The notes below the pieces were generated by a model. It was not told the origin of the DNA, did no database searches, and saw only the letters and a list, made by a program, of their open reading frames with translations. A DNA stretch of 64,000 nucleotides from Actinomycetota bacterium. GTDB taxonomy: Bacteria; Actinomycetota; Acidimicrobiia; Acidimicrobiales; JAMCPL01. Each line of letters starts with the position of its first letter. The stretch's first letter is position 1. Where the stretch lies: assembly GCA_023379675.1 (NCBI GenBank), contig JAMCPL010000011.1, positions 1 to 64,000 on the forward strand, read 5' to 3'. The translations under genes and the position numbers were made by a program. This document shows, one piece after another, positions 54,421 to 62,522 of the stretch.

Positions 54421-55705
54421 CATGCGGACCGTGCCATCCCACAGGGCAACCACCAAGCAACTATCAGGCGCATACCCGTTTTTATGTGAATCAGGGCTTG
54501 GTGGGCAAGGAGCGCTGATCGGCCAGGATCTCCTCGGAGGTCCGTTCTGCTACGATCCTTTTGACCTTTACAGGCGAGGCATACTCAGCAATCCGAACAT
54601 GGTGGTGCTGGGGCAACTGGGCAAGGGGAAAAGTTCTCTCGTAAAGACCTACTTGTGGCGCCAAGGGGTGTTTGGAAGGAAATGTTGGGTCATAGACCCC
54701 AAGGGCGAGTACGGAGCGCTTGCCGCCCATTGGGGTGTAAAACCCATCTTTTTGCGGCCCAACGGCGCTATCAAGCTCAATCCTCTCGATGATCCGAGAG
54801 GCGGGCGAGACTACGCGGGTGGATCGGTGACTGTCCGGAGAGTGGAGTTACTTACTGCGATAGTATCGTCGTCTCTCCAGCGCATTTTACTACCTGCCGA
54901 AGTGTCCGCCATCGAAATGGCAGTGTGTGATGCGGAAGGACGCAACCGGCAGCCCGTAATCCCTCATGTGGTGGAAGCGCTTCTCTCGCCAAGTTTTGCA
55001 AGTGCTACGGCATTGCGTACCACTGTGAACGATCTCGGCTCCGATGGGCGCCAAGTTGCACTTGAACTGCGCCGTCTTGTCTCCGGCGATATGCGCGGGA
55101 TGTTCGACGGTCCTACCAGCGATGGGATCTCCCTCGATGCTTCGCTGGTGGTGCTGGATCTGTCTGCAATATACGGCTCGGCGGCACTGGGAACTCTTAT
55201 GTCCTGTGCGATGGCGTGGCTCCAGGGTATCGTGGAAAAGTTGGCCGGCGGGCCTGTGACCGGCGGAGTGCCGGACGATTCACAGGTCATCCTGGTGGTG
55301 GACGAGGCATGGGCAGTGCTGAAGAACCCGGTGGTGGCCAGATGGTTGCAGTCGTCGTGGAAACTGGCCAGGGCAAAGGGTGTATCCAACATTGCTGTGG
55401 TACATCGGGCATCTGACTTGCTTGCGGTCGGCGCTGCTGGTGCTGAACAGATAGAACTTGCCAAGGGGCTCCTTGCTGATTCCGAGACGCGGGTTGTCTA
55501 TTCGCAACCACCTGGTGAGGTTTCTCTGGCCAGTGAGCTGCTCGGACTTTCATCCGTGGAGACCGGTATAGTCAGTTCTTTGGGCAAAGGTACGGCTCTA
55601 TGGAAGGTCGGTCAGCGATCATTTCTTGTGCGCCACGACTTGTCGGCTGGCGAATACCGGTTTGTACAGACAGATGAGCGAATGGGTGGGCTCGGTGCAT
55701 ATTAG
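54413..55705 (+). CDS. VirB4/TraC-type secretion ATPase (motor half)
   Basis: A 430-residue ATPase: Walker A GQLGKGKSS (67-75), VIDPKGEYGALA, FLRPNGAIKLNPLD, Walker B VILVVDEAW (D297, E298), and ARAKGVSNIAVVHRASD before the C-terminal LFVR-like segment. This equals the C-terminal motor domain of VirB4; the N-terminal domain is absent here and probably supplied by the preceding SCO6880-like protein. It powers assembly or transfer at the membrane. The last codons (ERMGGLGAY) lie in a sequence that is repeated twice downstream and that also contains the next gene's start. Confidence 0.85.
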   Translation: MPDMRTVPSHRATTKQLSGAYPFLCESGLGGQGALIGQDLLGGPFCYDPFDLYRRGILSNPNMVVLGQLGKGKSSLVKTYLWRQGVFGRKCWVIDPKGEYGALAAHWGVKPIFLRPNGAIKLNPLDDPRGGRDYAGGSVTVRRVELLTAIVSSSLQRILLPAEVSAIEMAVCDAEGRNRQPVIPHVVEALLSPSFASATALRTTVNDLGSDGRQVALELRRLVSGDMRGMFDGPTSDGISLDASLVVLDLSAIYGSAALGTLMSCAMAWLQGIVEKLAGGPVTGGVPDDSQVILVVDEAWAVLKNPVVARWLQSSWKLARAKGVSNIAVVHRASDLLAVGAAGAEQIELAKGLLADSETRVVYSQPPGEVSLASELLGLSSVETGIVSSLGKGTALWKVGQRSFLVRHDLSAGEYRFVQTDERMGGLGAY

Positions 55706-55850
55706 CCATGCCCGATGCTACCAATGGCTTCCTTCACGCCACCTGAGGAGCGAATGGGTGGGCTCGGTGTACATCGGCGGCATGAAGGCAAATTGGCGAC
55801 CGGTGGAGGATGTGCTTGATGAGCGAATGGGTGGGCTCGGTGCATATTAG
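55673..55850 (+). repeat. Direct-repeat trio D (33 bp; 72- and 73-bp spacing) at the VirB4-TraG junction
   Basis: 55673-55705 and 55818-55850 are identical (33 bp); an intermediate copy at 55745-55769 shares the core GAGCGAATGGGTGGGCTCGGTG. The unit contains both the VirB4 stop (TAG 55703) and the ATG of the TraG gene, so an ancestral overlapping stop/start was duplicated twice. The 42- and 48-base spacers are unrelated. Confidence 0.95.
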
Positions 55851-57687
55851 CGTCTATATGTTGCTGGCGCTCGGCGTACTGGCTGCGGGGCTTGCTGTTT
55901 CGCGATCCAGGGGGTCGCACGGAGGTGTGCACGGAGGTGTGCACGGAGGTGTGCACGGAGGTGTGCACGGAGGCCTGTTGTCCAGAAGGGGCGAGAGAGG
56001 AGTGCCTGCTGGATCATACATGGCGAGCGGATGGGCCGGCGGCTTGCGAGGAGGGTGGAGAGCGAATCCTCGCATGGCTATTCGCGGAGGGTTAGGCATC
56101 TTCCACTCTAGAGCGATGCCTAGCATGCAGGGTGCATACGAGCCGGCCAGGTGGGCGCGGCCCAGGGATGTGCAGCACCTAGTGGTGAAGGCACCTGCTC
56201 CCGGCAGGATAACACTTGGTACGATGAATAGCATGGCAGGAGGCAGGTTAATAGCGGCAGAGCGCGGTCATTCCCTACTTGTTGCCGGCCCTACCCAGAG
56301 CGGCAAGACCACCGGGCTGGCCATTCCGGCCATACTTGAATGGAAGGGTCCGGTACTTGCTGCGTCTGTAAAGTCGGATATTGCCCTTAACACAATTAGC
56401 CAGCGTCTACTCCGGGGGCAGGTGTATATTTATGACCCAACGCGTTCGGGTGGGCTCGCTGGTGGTGGACTCTACAGCGATACTGGTGCATTCCTCGGCG
56501 CAGTCCCTGACGTTGGCGGGAAAGACTTCATGGGTGGTGCTGGAAATGATTTCGCAAGTGATGTTCTGGGTGACACCGGAGGCAGTGCTGGGAATGGCTC
56601 AGTAGACACTGCCGGTGGTGAACCGTGCCAAGGGTGGCCTGATCTGATATGTGGATGGACGCCTCTTACATATGCTCGTGATTGGCAGGGGGCGAGGAAG
56701 ATGGCTCGGGCGCTCACCGAGTCTGCAAAAAGCACCACTTCCGGCATGGCTGACGCTGATTTCTGGTATGCGACCGCGATGAAGCTCCTTGCGCCTCACC
56801 TTCTTGCCGCCGCCAATTCCGGTCGCACCATGGCCGATGTCGTCAGGTGGCTCGATTGCCAGGAGATTGGCGAGGTTGCCGACATCCTGGACATGCTCGG
56901 GATCAGCGAGGCATCTACGGCCGCCGAGGCTTCTTGGAGGAGGGAGGAGAGGCAGCGCAGTTCAGTGTACACGACTGCCGAGGCCATCTTGGAGCCGTTC
57001 TCAGAGCCTGATATAGCCGCATCAGAGAAGATGGGCCACACAAAGGGGATGCCCGATCCACGAGAGTTTGTAGCGAGCCACGATACTGTGTACCTCTGTG
57101 CACCGGCTCACGATCAGAGACGTTGCCGCTCCTTGCTATCCACTGTTGTGAGTCATATCCTGCAGGTGGCCTACGAACTGTCGCTGGAAAGAGGCGCCCC
57201 GCTGGACCCACCCCTGCTGGTGGTGGTGGATGAAGCGGCCAACGTGGCTCCTCTGGCCGATCTAGACTCGCTCGCATCCACCGCCGCCGGCCACGGGGTG
57301 CAGCTGGTGACGGTGTGGCAGGACCTTGCTCAACTCAATGCGCGCTATGGTATGCGAGCAGCCAGCGTAATCAATAATCATCGTGCAAAGATGTTCTGTT
57401 CCGGAATATCCGACCTTGCGACACTGGAACAAGCAAGCCGGCTTGCAGGCGAGGCAGGTATCAGTTCTACGAGCAGTACATATGACAGGTCGGGCTATAC
57501 TGGCACCACCCATTCCAGCGTGTACCGGGCACTACTTCCTGCAGACGCGTTGCGCCGGATGCCGCCCGGCTGCGCTGTGCTCATGTACGGCAACCTCCAT
57601 CCGATTGCCCTGAAACTCCGGTCACGCGCGGGCAGCTCCTCATGCCTCCACGGGCAGGAGGTGGTTGCGGCTCGCCATCCCAGCTGA
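55819..57687 (+). CDS. VirD4/TraG-type coupling protein
   Basis: A 622-residue coupling ATPase from the ATG at 55819, nine bases after TGGAGG; an ATG at 55810 is too near that site. One N-terminal membrane segment (about 9-30, VYMLLALGVLAAGLAVS), then (HGGV)4 from a 12-bp repeat, then P-loop GPTQSGKTT (157-165), ASVKSDIA, a Gly/Asp-rich insertion near 215-270, Walker B LLVVVDEAANV (D471-E472), and VTVWQDLAQLNARYG with the late FCSGISD segment of TraG/VirD4 proteins. It recruits substrate (DNA or protein) to the channel. No relaxase gene adjoins it. Confidence 0.88.
   Translation: MSEWVGSVHISVYMLLALGVLAAGLAVSRSRGSHGGVHGGVHGGVHGGVHGGLLSRRGERGVPAGSYMASGWAGGLRGGWRANPRMAIRGGLGIFHSRAMPSMQGAYEPARWARPRDVQHLVVKAPAPGRITLGTMNSMAGGRLIAAERGHSLLVAGPTQSGKTTGLAIPAILEWKGPVLAASVKSDIALNTISQRLLRGQVYIYDPTRSGGLAGGGLYSDTGAFLGAVPDVGGKDFMGGAGNDFASDVLGDTGGSAGNGSVDTAGGEPCQGWPDLICGWTPLTYARDWQGARKMARALTESAKSTTSGMADADFWYATAMKLLAPHLLAAANSGRTMADVVRWLDCQEIGEVADILDMLGISEASTAAEASWRREERQRSSVYTTAEAILEPFSEPDIAASEKMGHTKGMPDPREFVASHDTVYLCAPAHDQRRCRSLLSTVVSHILQVAYELSLERGAPLDPPLLVVVDEAANVAPLADLDSLASTAAGHGVQLVTVWQDLAQLNARYGMRAASVINNHRAKMFCSGISDLATLEQASRLAGEAGISSTSSTYDRSGYTGTTHSSVYRALLPADALRRMPPGCAVLMYGNLHPIALKLRSRAGSSSCLHGQEVVAARHPS
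55921..55968 (+). repeat. 12-bp in-frame repeat (GGAGGTGTGCAC) x4 in TraG
   Basis: Encodes HGGV repeats directly after the membrane anchor. Confidence 0.97.
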
Positions 57688-57788
57688 GTGTAGCTGCTCG
57701 CTAGGAGTGTGAAGTCTAACATACTACGATATAAAAAGAACACAAGAGTTGTGGTTGGTTTACAACGGTCACAAAATATAAGTTTACT

Positions 57789-57909
57789 GGGTTAACAGCC
57801 GGGGGTTCTGACTCACGTTCCTAGTACCCAGGACGAAGGACGAAGAGCACCTCTTGATAGAGTTAACAGCATAGGGTTAACAGCCGGGGGTTCTGACTCA
57901 CGTTCCTAG
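57789..57909 (+). repeat. Direct-repeat pair E (36 bp, 85-bp period)
   Basis: 57789-57824 recurs perfectly at 57874-57909, with 49 bases between, behind the TraG gene. Copy 2 ends in the CTAG that opens the inverted-repeat element. The 57688-57788 stretch before it is AT-rich and holds nothing recognised. Confidence 0.95.
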
Positions 57910-58031
57910 GTGTCTGGTGTCAAACTGCCCACAGCTCAGGAAAAGCTGTTGCATCTGCCGTGATGGTGCAGGTCAGAGGTTCGCGCATTATCGATTATGT
58001 GTGTGATCCAGCGAAAACACCAGACACCTAG
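57906..58031. mobile_element. MITE-like 126-bp element with 15-bp inverted ends
   Basis: 57906-57920 (CTAGGTGTCTGGTGT) is the exact reverse complement of 58017-58031. Read another way, an 118-bp element with 11-bp inverted ends is flanked by CTAG on both sides, a possible 4-bp target duplication. It encodes nothing. The right CTAG supplies the TAG stop codon of the HNH gene. Confidence 0.55.
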
Positions 58032-59725
58032 CACTTGCGTGAAGTGCTTGCCTCCCTCACCAATACCTTCGAGAGTTCCCCAGTGCGTGTTTTCTTCTCT
58101 TTCTGCCTGGATGGATGGCGAGGATCCTCTGGGGGTACAAAGGCGCGCTTTCCGTGTCCAGCTACGAGCGACCAGTTCTCACGGGTCTTCAGTGCGTGAT
58201 GGTATGAGCAGAGCCGATCAAGCAACGATAGGACCGTTATGCGCGTATTCGCCCATGGTTTTCGATGGTCCATCTCTAAATAAGTGGTAGATGAGCAGCC
58301 CTTTACCGCGCAAGCCGGATAGAGCCACTGAAGAGCGGTCTGCTGCTTTGCGTTTGGTCTTCTACCTAAATGTACAACCGATGTCACCTTCTCTCCTTTG
58401 GCAACTACTGCAGCCAAGAACGGATCTCCAGATTCAATCATGTCTATAACTGCAGAAGGTGCTATCGGTCCAATGCCGGCAATTTCAGATACCTCCCCTG
58501 TAATTGCGTGTCCACGGATGAGCGCTGCGTGGTCTACGCGCACAATTATCTTTGTACGGGGGGTGGAAGTGGTGTTGGTGGTGGGAGTAGGGTCGCCGAC
58601 AGCTAGGGCAGCGAGGCCAGCAGAACCACCAGCACCAGCAGGAACGGAAGCGGGAGCCTGACGTTCGCCGAATGCAATATCCACGGCAGCGAGAGCACCG
58701 CCCCCAGCATCGCCAACGCCCCCGCCCCCAGTGGGGCCATCATTAGCACCAGCACTAGTATGGCCACCGCCGCCAGATGAGATGCCGCTGGCTGAAGTTG
58801 TAGCAGAACCACCAGCACCAGCAGGAACGGAAGCGGGAGCCTGACGTTCGCCGAATGCAATATCCACGGCAGCGAGAGCACCGCCCCCAGCATCGCCAAC
58901 GCCCCCGCCCCCAGTGGGGCCATCATTAGCACCAGCACTAGTATGGCCACCGCCGCCAGATGAGATGCCGCTGGCTGAAGTTGTAGCAGAACCACCAGCA
59001 CCAGCACTAGTATGGCCACCGCCGCCACAAACATCTGCAAACATCTGTATCATTGCGTCGAAACCGTAGGCCTCATAGGGCTCGCGGGTACCTTTCCTTC
59101 TTGCGTCTTCAAAGATATGCCTGCGCTTGTCTTCGATTGCAGTTTCCAGGAAGGCAAGCTCCTCCGGATTCGCACCTGCACGGAGATGCCTCATGCCGTC
59201 AGTGTCTGTGTATGTCTTAAGATAACGGCGCCGATGGATTGCCCTGCGACGCTCATCTGGATCTGTGGCTAGAGCTTTTGCCTTGGTGCAGTGCTCCTTG
59301 AGCTCGTCAAGCGAACCGCCGGCTGCTTTCTCGATGAGATTGCGCTCCATCAATGGGTTTACACCTATCGCATCTGATACCAAATTAAGCTGCGACGCGG
59401 AGAACTCACCTGATAGGGCGTGTCGTGTAAGCAAAGGGTGCTTGGCAAGGCTCTTTCCGGTGTCGATGATCTCTTTTGCCCTGCTCAGAGAGATTTTCTC
59501 CATCCGGGCAAGCGAATGGGCATCTGAGCGATCCCCAGGCTCCAAAAGACCGTGGTTGCAGGTAAGCTCAAAGGAGGTGGCGGCCACAGCGGCTGAAGCC
59601 AGCCGCTCCAAGTGGCTGAAGGCTTCCAGCAGGTCTTTGAGTTCAGCTCTGTCAATAGCTGAAGGGCTGTAGCCAGAGAGCACTTCCGCCAAGGACATCT
59701 CGATCTTCTGCACTGTAGCAAACAT
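58028..59725 (-). CDS. DUF222 / HNH endonuclease (13E12-repeat type)
   Basis: About 565 residues from the ATG at 59725 (MFATVQKIEMSLAEVLSG, the usual family start; 59755 is also open). DUF222 helical domain to about residue 225 (LERLASAAVAATSFEL, GEFSASQLNLVSDAI, RRAIHRRRYLKTY), then a Gly/Ala/Ser-rich middle with two perfect 183-bp tandem repeats, then the C-terminal part and the HNH nuclease: CAVKGCSSTTYLEMDHRKPW and LCSYHHALKTRENW, with two CxxC-like zinc positions and the HH pair. Members are abundant, often mobile-like genes of Actinobacteria with unclear roles. The stop lies in the end of a MITE-like element, which may have trimmed the tail. Confidence 0.87.
   Translation of the reverse strand: MFATVQKIEMSLAEVLSGYSPSAIDRAELKDLLEAFSHLERLASAAVAATSFELTCNHGLLEPGDRSDAHSLARMEKISLSRAKEIIDTGKSLAKHPLLTRHALSGEFSASQLNLVSDAIGVNPLMERNLIEKAAGGSLDELKEHCTKAKALATDPDERRRAIHRRRYLKTYTDTDGMRHLRAGANPEELAFLETAIEDKRRHIFEDARRKGTREPYEAYGFDAMIQMFADVCGGGGHTSAGAGGSATTSASGISSGGGGHTSAGANDGPTGGGGVGDAGGGALAAVDIAFGERQAPASVPAGAGGSATTSASGISSGGGGHTSAGANDGPTGGGGVGDAGGGALAAVDIAFGERQAPASVPAGAGGSAGLAALAVGDPTPTTNTTSTPRTKIIVRVDHAALIRGHAITGEVSEIAGIGPIAPSAVIDMIESGDPFLAAVVAKGEKVTSVVHLGRRPNAKQQTALQWLYPACAVKGCSSTTYLEMDHRKPWANTRITVLSLLDRLCSYHHALKTRENWSLVAGHGKRAFVPPEDPRHPSRQKEKKTRTGELSKVLVREASTSRKC
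58621..58986. repeat. Two 183-bp in-frame tandem repeats in HNH gene
   Basis: 58621-58803 and 58804-58986 appear identical (61 codons each, for example GALAAVDIAFGERQAP); a partial third copy begins at 58987. Confidence 0.95.
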
Positions 59726-59950
59726 ATGTACGATTATAGAACAGTGGTGTATCACTAACGCAGAGACCTATTTCGTAAACCCGATACTGCTCTCGACCTA
59801 CCCGGAATCCCTTGGGTACTTTGTAAGTAGCTGTAGGGCAGCCAACTACTGGCATGGACATCCTGGGTCGGAACGGCGATTCACTCCCTCCCTAATGGAC
59901 GGGGCTTCCGTGCCGACAAGGTTCTCGGTGGATCTGAGCGTTGCTCATGC

Positions 59951-61363
59951 TCATGCAGGCGCCGTAAGCGGCCAGGGCATTATCCTTTCCGCCAGCAGGG
60001 CCAGATCCAGCAGGATGTCTTCCCTGTGGTGCCGTGCCATCACTTGCATTCCCACTGGTAGCCCTTCGTGGGTGCCTACAGGCAGGGAGATGGCCGGGTT
60101 GCCCTCCATGTTGGCCGGTATTGTAAGCGCTCCGTTGTTGGCAAGTGCGGCCTCCAAGCCTATCTCGGGTACAAGGTCTCTGCCATCCACAAAAGTCGAT
60201 ACCGGCCCATCGGCTGCGAATGCGACATCAGGATTGGTCGCGGAAAATACGAGATCAGCTTCCTCGAATATCGTCGCCATGCTCTCGGAAAGCTCCATCC
60301 TGTTCAGTTCAGCGGTTGCCGCCGCCTTGAGATCGTAGTGGTGGTATGCGATATTCATGCCAAACTGCAACTCGGGTATGAGGTCTTGCTCACACTCCGG
60401 GTAGGCTTCGCCCAAGTCTTCCATCAGGCTTACCAGGTTGGACATGGCCCAGTCCATGCCGAGGGGCGGCAACTTGATCGCTATATCCACCTGGCGAAGC
60501 CCTGCCTCCTTGATCAGTACTTGCGCTGCCTTCCCCACCATGGCGGCAGTCGAGGGAGCTACTACGGCACAGCCGAGGTCTACGGATATGGCGGCTCGCA
60601 GCCCGGCGAGATCGTGGGTTCCGAGCCCCTCTTCGTAGCTACCGACTTTAGGGAGACTGAGGGAGTCGTGAGCGTCGTAGCCATTGCAGACATCCAGGAA
60701 CCTGGCAGTGTCTCTTACCGATCGGGAGAGACACCCTAGGGTTACCGTCATGGGGTACTGGCCGCAGTGCGGCCCTCGGGGTATCCGACCGTAGGTGGTT
60801 TTCAAACCTACCAGCCCGGTGAAACCTGCGGGTATACGGATGGAACCGCCGCCGTCGCTTCCTGTGGATATTGGCAGTAGTCCCCCTGCCACTGCAGCAG
60901 CAGCCCCGCCTGATGATCCTCCTGGTGTGCGTGCATGGTTCCACGGGTTGCGAGTGGTTCCATGCAGGCGCGTGCTCGTGTAGTTGACCGCTCCGAATTC
61001 ACTGGACGTAGTCTGTCCGGTGAGCACTCCGCCTGCTACAACTATGCGTTCGACCATTGTGGCGGACCAGGTGGAAACGCGGTCTTTGAAGACCAGCGAT
61101 GCTTCAGTGTAAGGCCATCCTGCAACATGGTCAAGTTCCTTCACGCCGAAGGGCACTCCACCGAAGGGGAGGGATATATTGGCGTTGGTAGCCTGTTCGA
61201 GGGCTCTTTCGGCATCCAGGTATGAGAAGGCATTGATCTCTGATTGTTCGATCGACTCCAGGCATGCTTGCAGCGCCTCAGTAGGTGACAGCTCCTTGCG
61301 CCGGAAGGTATCTACCAAAGAACATGCGTCGCCTGTCCAGATTCCACTTTTACTGTATGGCAT
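59951..61363 (-). CDS. Amidase signature family hydrolase
   Basis: A 470-residue amidase from the ATG at 61363, chosen because GGAGG lies seven bases upstream; the frame is open to 61501. Catalytic triad of the family is visible: K75 in FGVKELD, the cis-serine in TPGGSSGGAAAAVA (150-151) and the nucleophile S174 in GSDGGGSIRIP. The C-terminal region has NEGNPAISLPVG-like NMEGNPAISLPVG. It hydrolyses an amide; GatA is unlikely because no gatB or gatC is near and the sequence has LPVGMQVMARHH rather than the GatA end. It lies 160 bp downstream of the siroheme synthase stop region, same strand but ahead in sequence. Confidence 0.88.
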   Translation of the reverse strand: MPYSKSGIWTGDACSLVDTFRRKELSPTEALQACLESIEQSEINAFSYLDAERALEQATNANISLPFGGVPFGVKELDHVAGWPYTEASLVFKDRVSTWSATMVERIVVAGGVLTGQTTSSEFGAVNYTSTRLHGTTRNPWNHARTPGGSSGGAAAAVAGGLLPISTGSDGGGSIRIPAGFTGLVGLKTTYGRIPRGPHCGQYPMTVTLGCLSRSVRDTARFLDVCNGYDAHDSLSLPKVGSYEEGLGTHDLAGLRAAISVDLGCAVVAPSTAAMVGKAAQVLIKEAGLRQVDIAIKLPPLGMDWAMSNLVSLMEDLGEAYPECEQDLIPELQFGMNIAYHHYDLKAAATAELNRMELSESMATIFEEADLVFSATNPDVAFAADGPVSTFVDGRDLVPEIGLEAALANNGALTIPANMEGNPAISLPVGTHEGLPVGMQVMARHHREDILLDLALLAERIMPWPLTAPA

Positions 61364-61523
61364 GTGCCATCCTCCATTTCCTGCGTTCATTTGCGCCAGT
61401 ACCAGATTCACCGGCTGCGACATCCGTCGGCTTTGCCAACTCGGCACTGGAGATACGTTGCAGATCCCAGGTCTGTTGCCATCTGGTAACCAGTTGATCA
61501 TCCCAGGGATACCGGAGAGTATC

Positions 61524-62522
61524 TTATTCTTGATTGTGTTTGAACGCCAGCCGGGTACCGTGACCGGCTATGTAGTTCGATATGTATGATCTGGCTTCCT
61601 CTGCACGGGACCGTTTCAGTGAATCGGCGCAGGCATCAGGTGTGGCTGCTCCAGACGAGGGAGCGTTCAGCAGTGTCAGTAGCCCGGGGGACCCCGACTT
61701 CCTTCCGTCTATGAGATCGTGCCAGTCGATTCCCTCAGTGCTCAGATTAGCCGCATGGAGGGCGCAGCGTGCCTCTTCCAGAAGCCTGGCAAGCATACCC
61801 AGTCCATCCGGGAGGACACGCTGCAGCTCGTTGCGCAGCCAGCTTGCAAGCGCGGGACTGGCACCTTCAGTAGAAACCGATACGGACACCGGAACATCGC
61901 TGTACACGGCTGGAAATAGCATATTGGATGGCCTTGCATCGTCCGCCACGTTGATCAGAGCGCCAGCTTGTGCCGCATCCTGGGCGACCAGCCTGTCGAC
62001 ATCGCTGTTGCCGGTTGCAGCTATGACCAGCTTGTACCCGGCTGCTTCGCCGGCCTGATACTCTCTTCGTTCCAACCTTATGGCTTGGTGGAACACCGGT
62101 TCGCCGGTTTGCCTGTCAGCACCGTGAACCCAAGTCGCCAACACCGAGGCCTGGGTTACGCCTTGGTCTGCCGCCGGGCCGTTCCGGGCGGCATTATACT
62201 GTACGGGCTGCGGCATAGTGGCTGCAGCAGACCCCGGGCTTGAGTCTGGGCTGTCCCTTGCGATGCTGTCCTTACCGCTACCGTCTTGCATGGCATTGCC
62301 CCTGGCGGCGTTGTCTTCACCGGCAACTCCTAGCTTTATGCTGTGCTGCACTAGGCTGTCCAGCTGTTCCACCGTGGCTGGAGCTACGACGGTAAGCGCT
62401 GCACCGCATCTATAGAGGGATCCGACCTTACGTGCTGCAACCTTTCCCCCGCCTACCACTAGGCATGAGACTCCATCGAGGAAAAGCGACACCGGCAGCC
62501 AGGGATGCTGTCCCTCTGTCAA
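61524..62522 (-). CDS. Siroheme synthase N-terminal type (precorrin-2 dehydrogenase/ferrochelatase)
   Basis: A 332-residue CysG(N)/Met8p-type protein that oxidises precorrin-2 with NAD+ and inserts iron to make siroheme for sulfite or nitrite reductase. NAD motif LVVGGGKVAARK at 21-32, LVIAATGNSDVDRLVAQDA, NVADDARPSNMLFPA, and SVSVSTEGASPALASWLRNEL, all standard. The methyltransferase domain of full CysG is absent. A low-complexity insertion of about 80 residues (65-145) separates the first strand pair from the rest, where family members have almost nothing. The ATG overlaps the cysN stop (ATGA), so both serve sulfate assimilation. Confidence 0.88.
   Translation of the reverse strand: MTEGQHPWLPVSLFLDGVSCLVVGGGKVAARKVGSLYRCGAALTVVAPATVEQLDSLVQHSIKLGVAGEDNAARGNAMQDGSGKDSIARDSPDSSPGSAAATMPQPVQYNAARNGPAADQGVTQASVLATWVHGADRQTGEPVFHQAIRLERREYQAGEAAGYKLVIAATGNSDVDRLVAQDAAQAGALINVADDARPSNMLFPAVYSDVPVSVSVSTEGASPALASWLRNELQRVLPDGLGMLARLLEEARCALHAANLSTEGIDWHDLIDGRKSGSPGLLTLLNAPSSGAATPDACADSLKRSRAEEARSYISNYIAGHGTRLAFKHNQE

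Noticed and set aside
59951-61363. GatA subunit of the tRNA amidotransferase
   Set aside because: No gatB or gatC in the neighbourhood and the C-terminal part differs from GatA; the general amidase family is the safe call.
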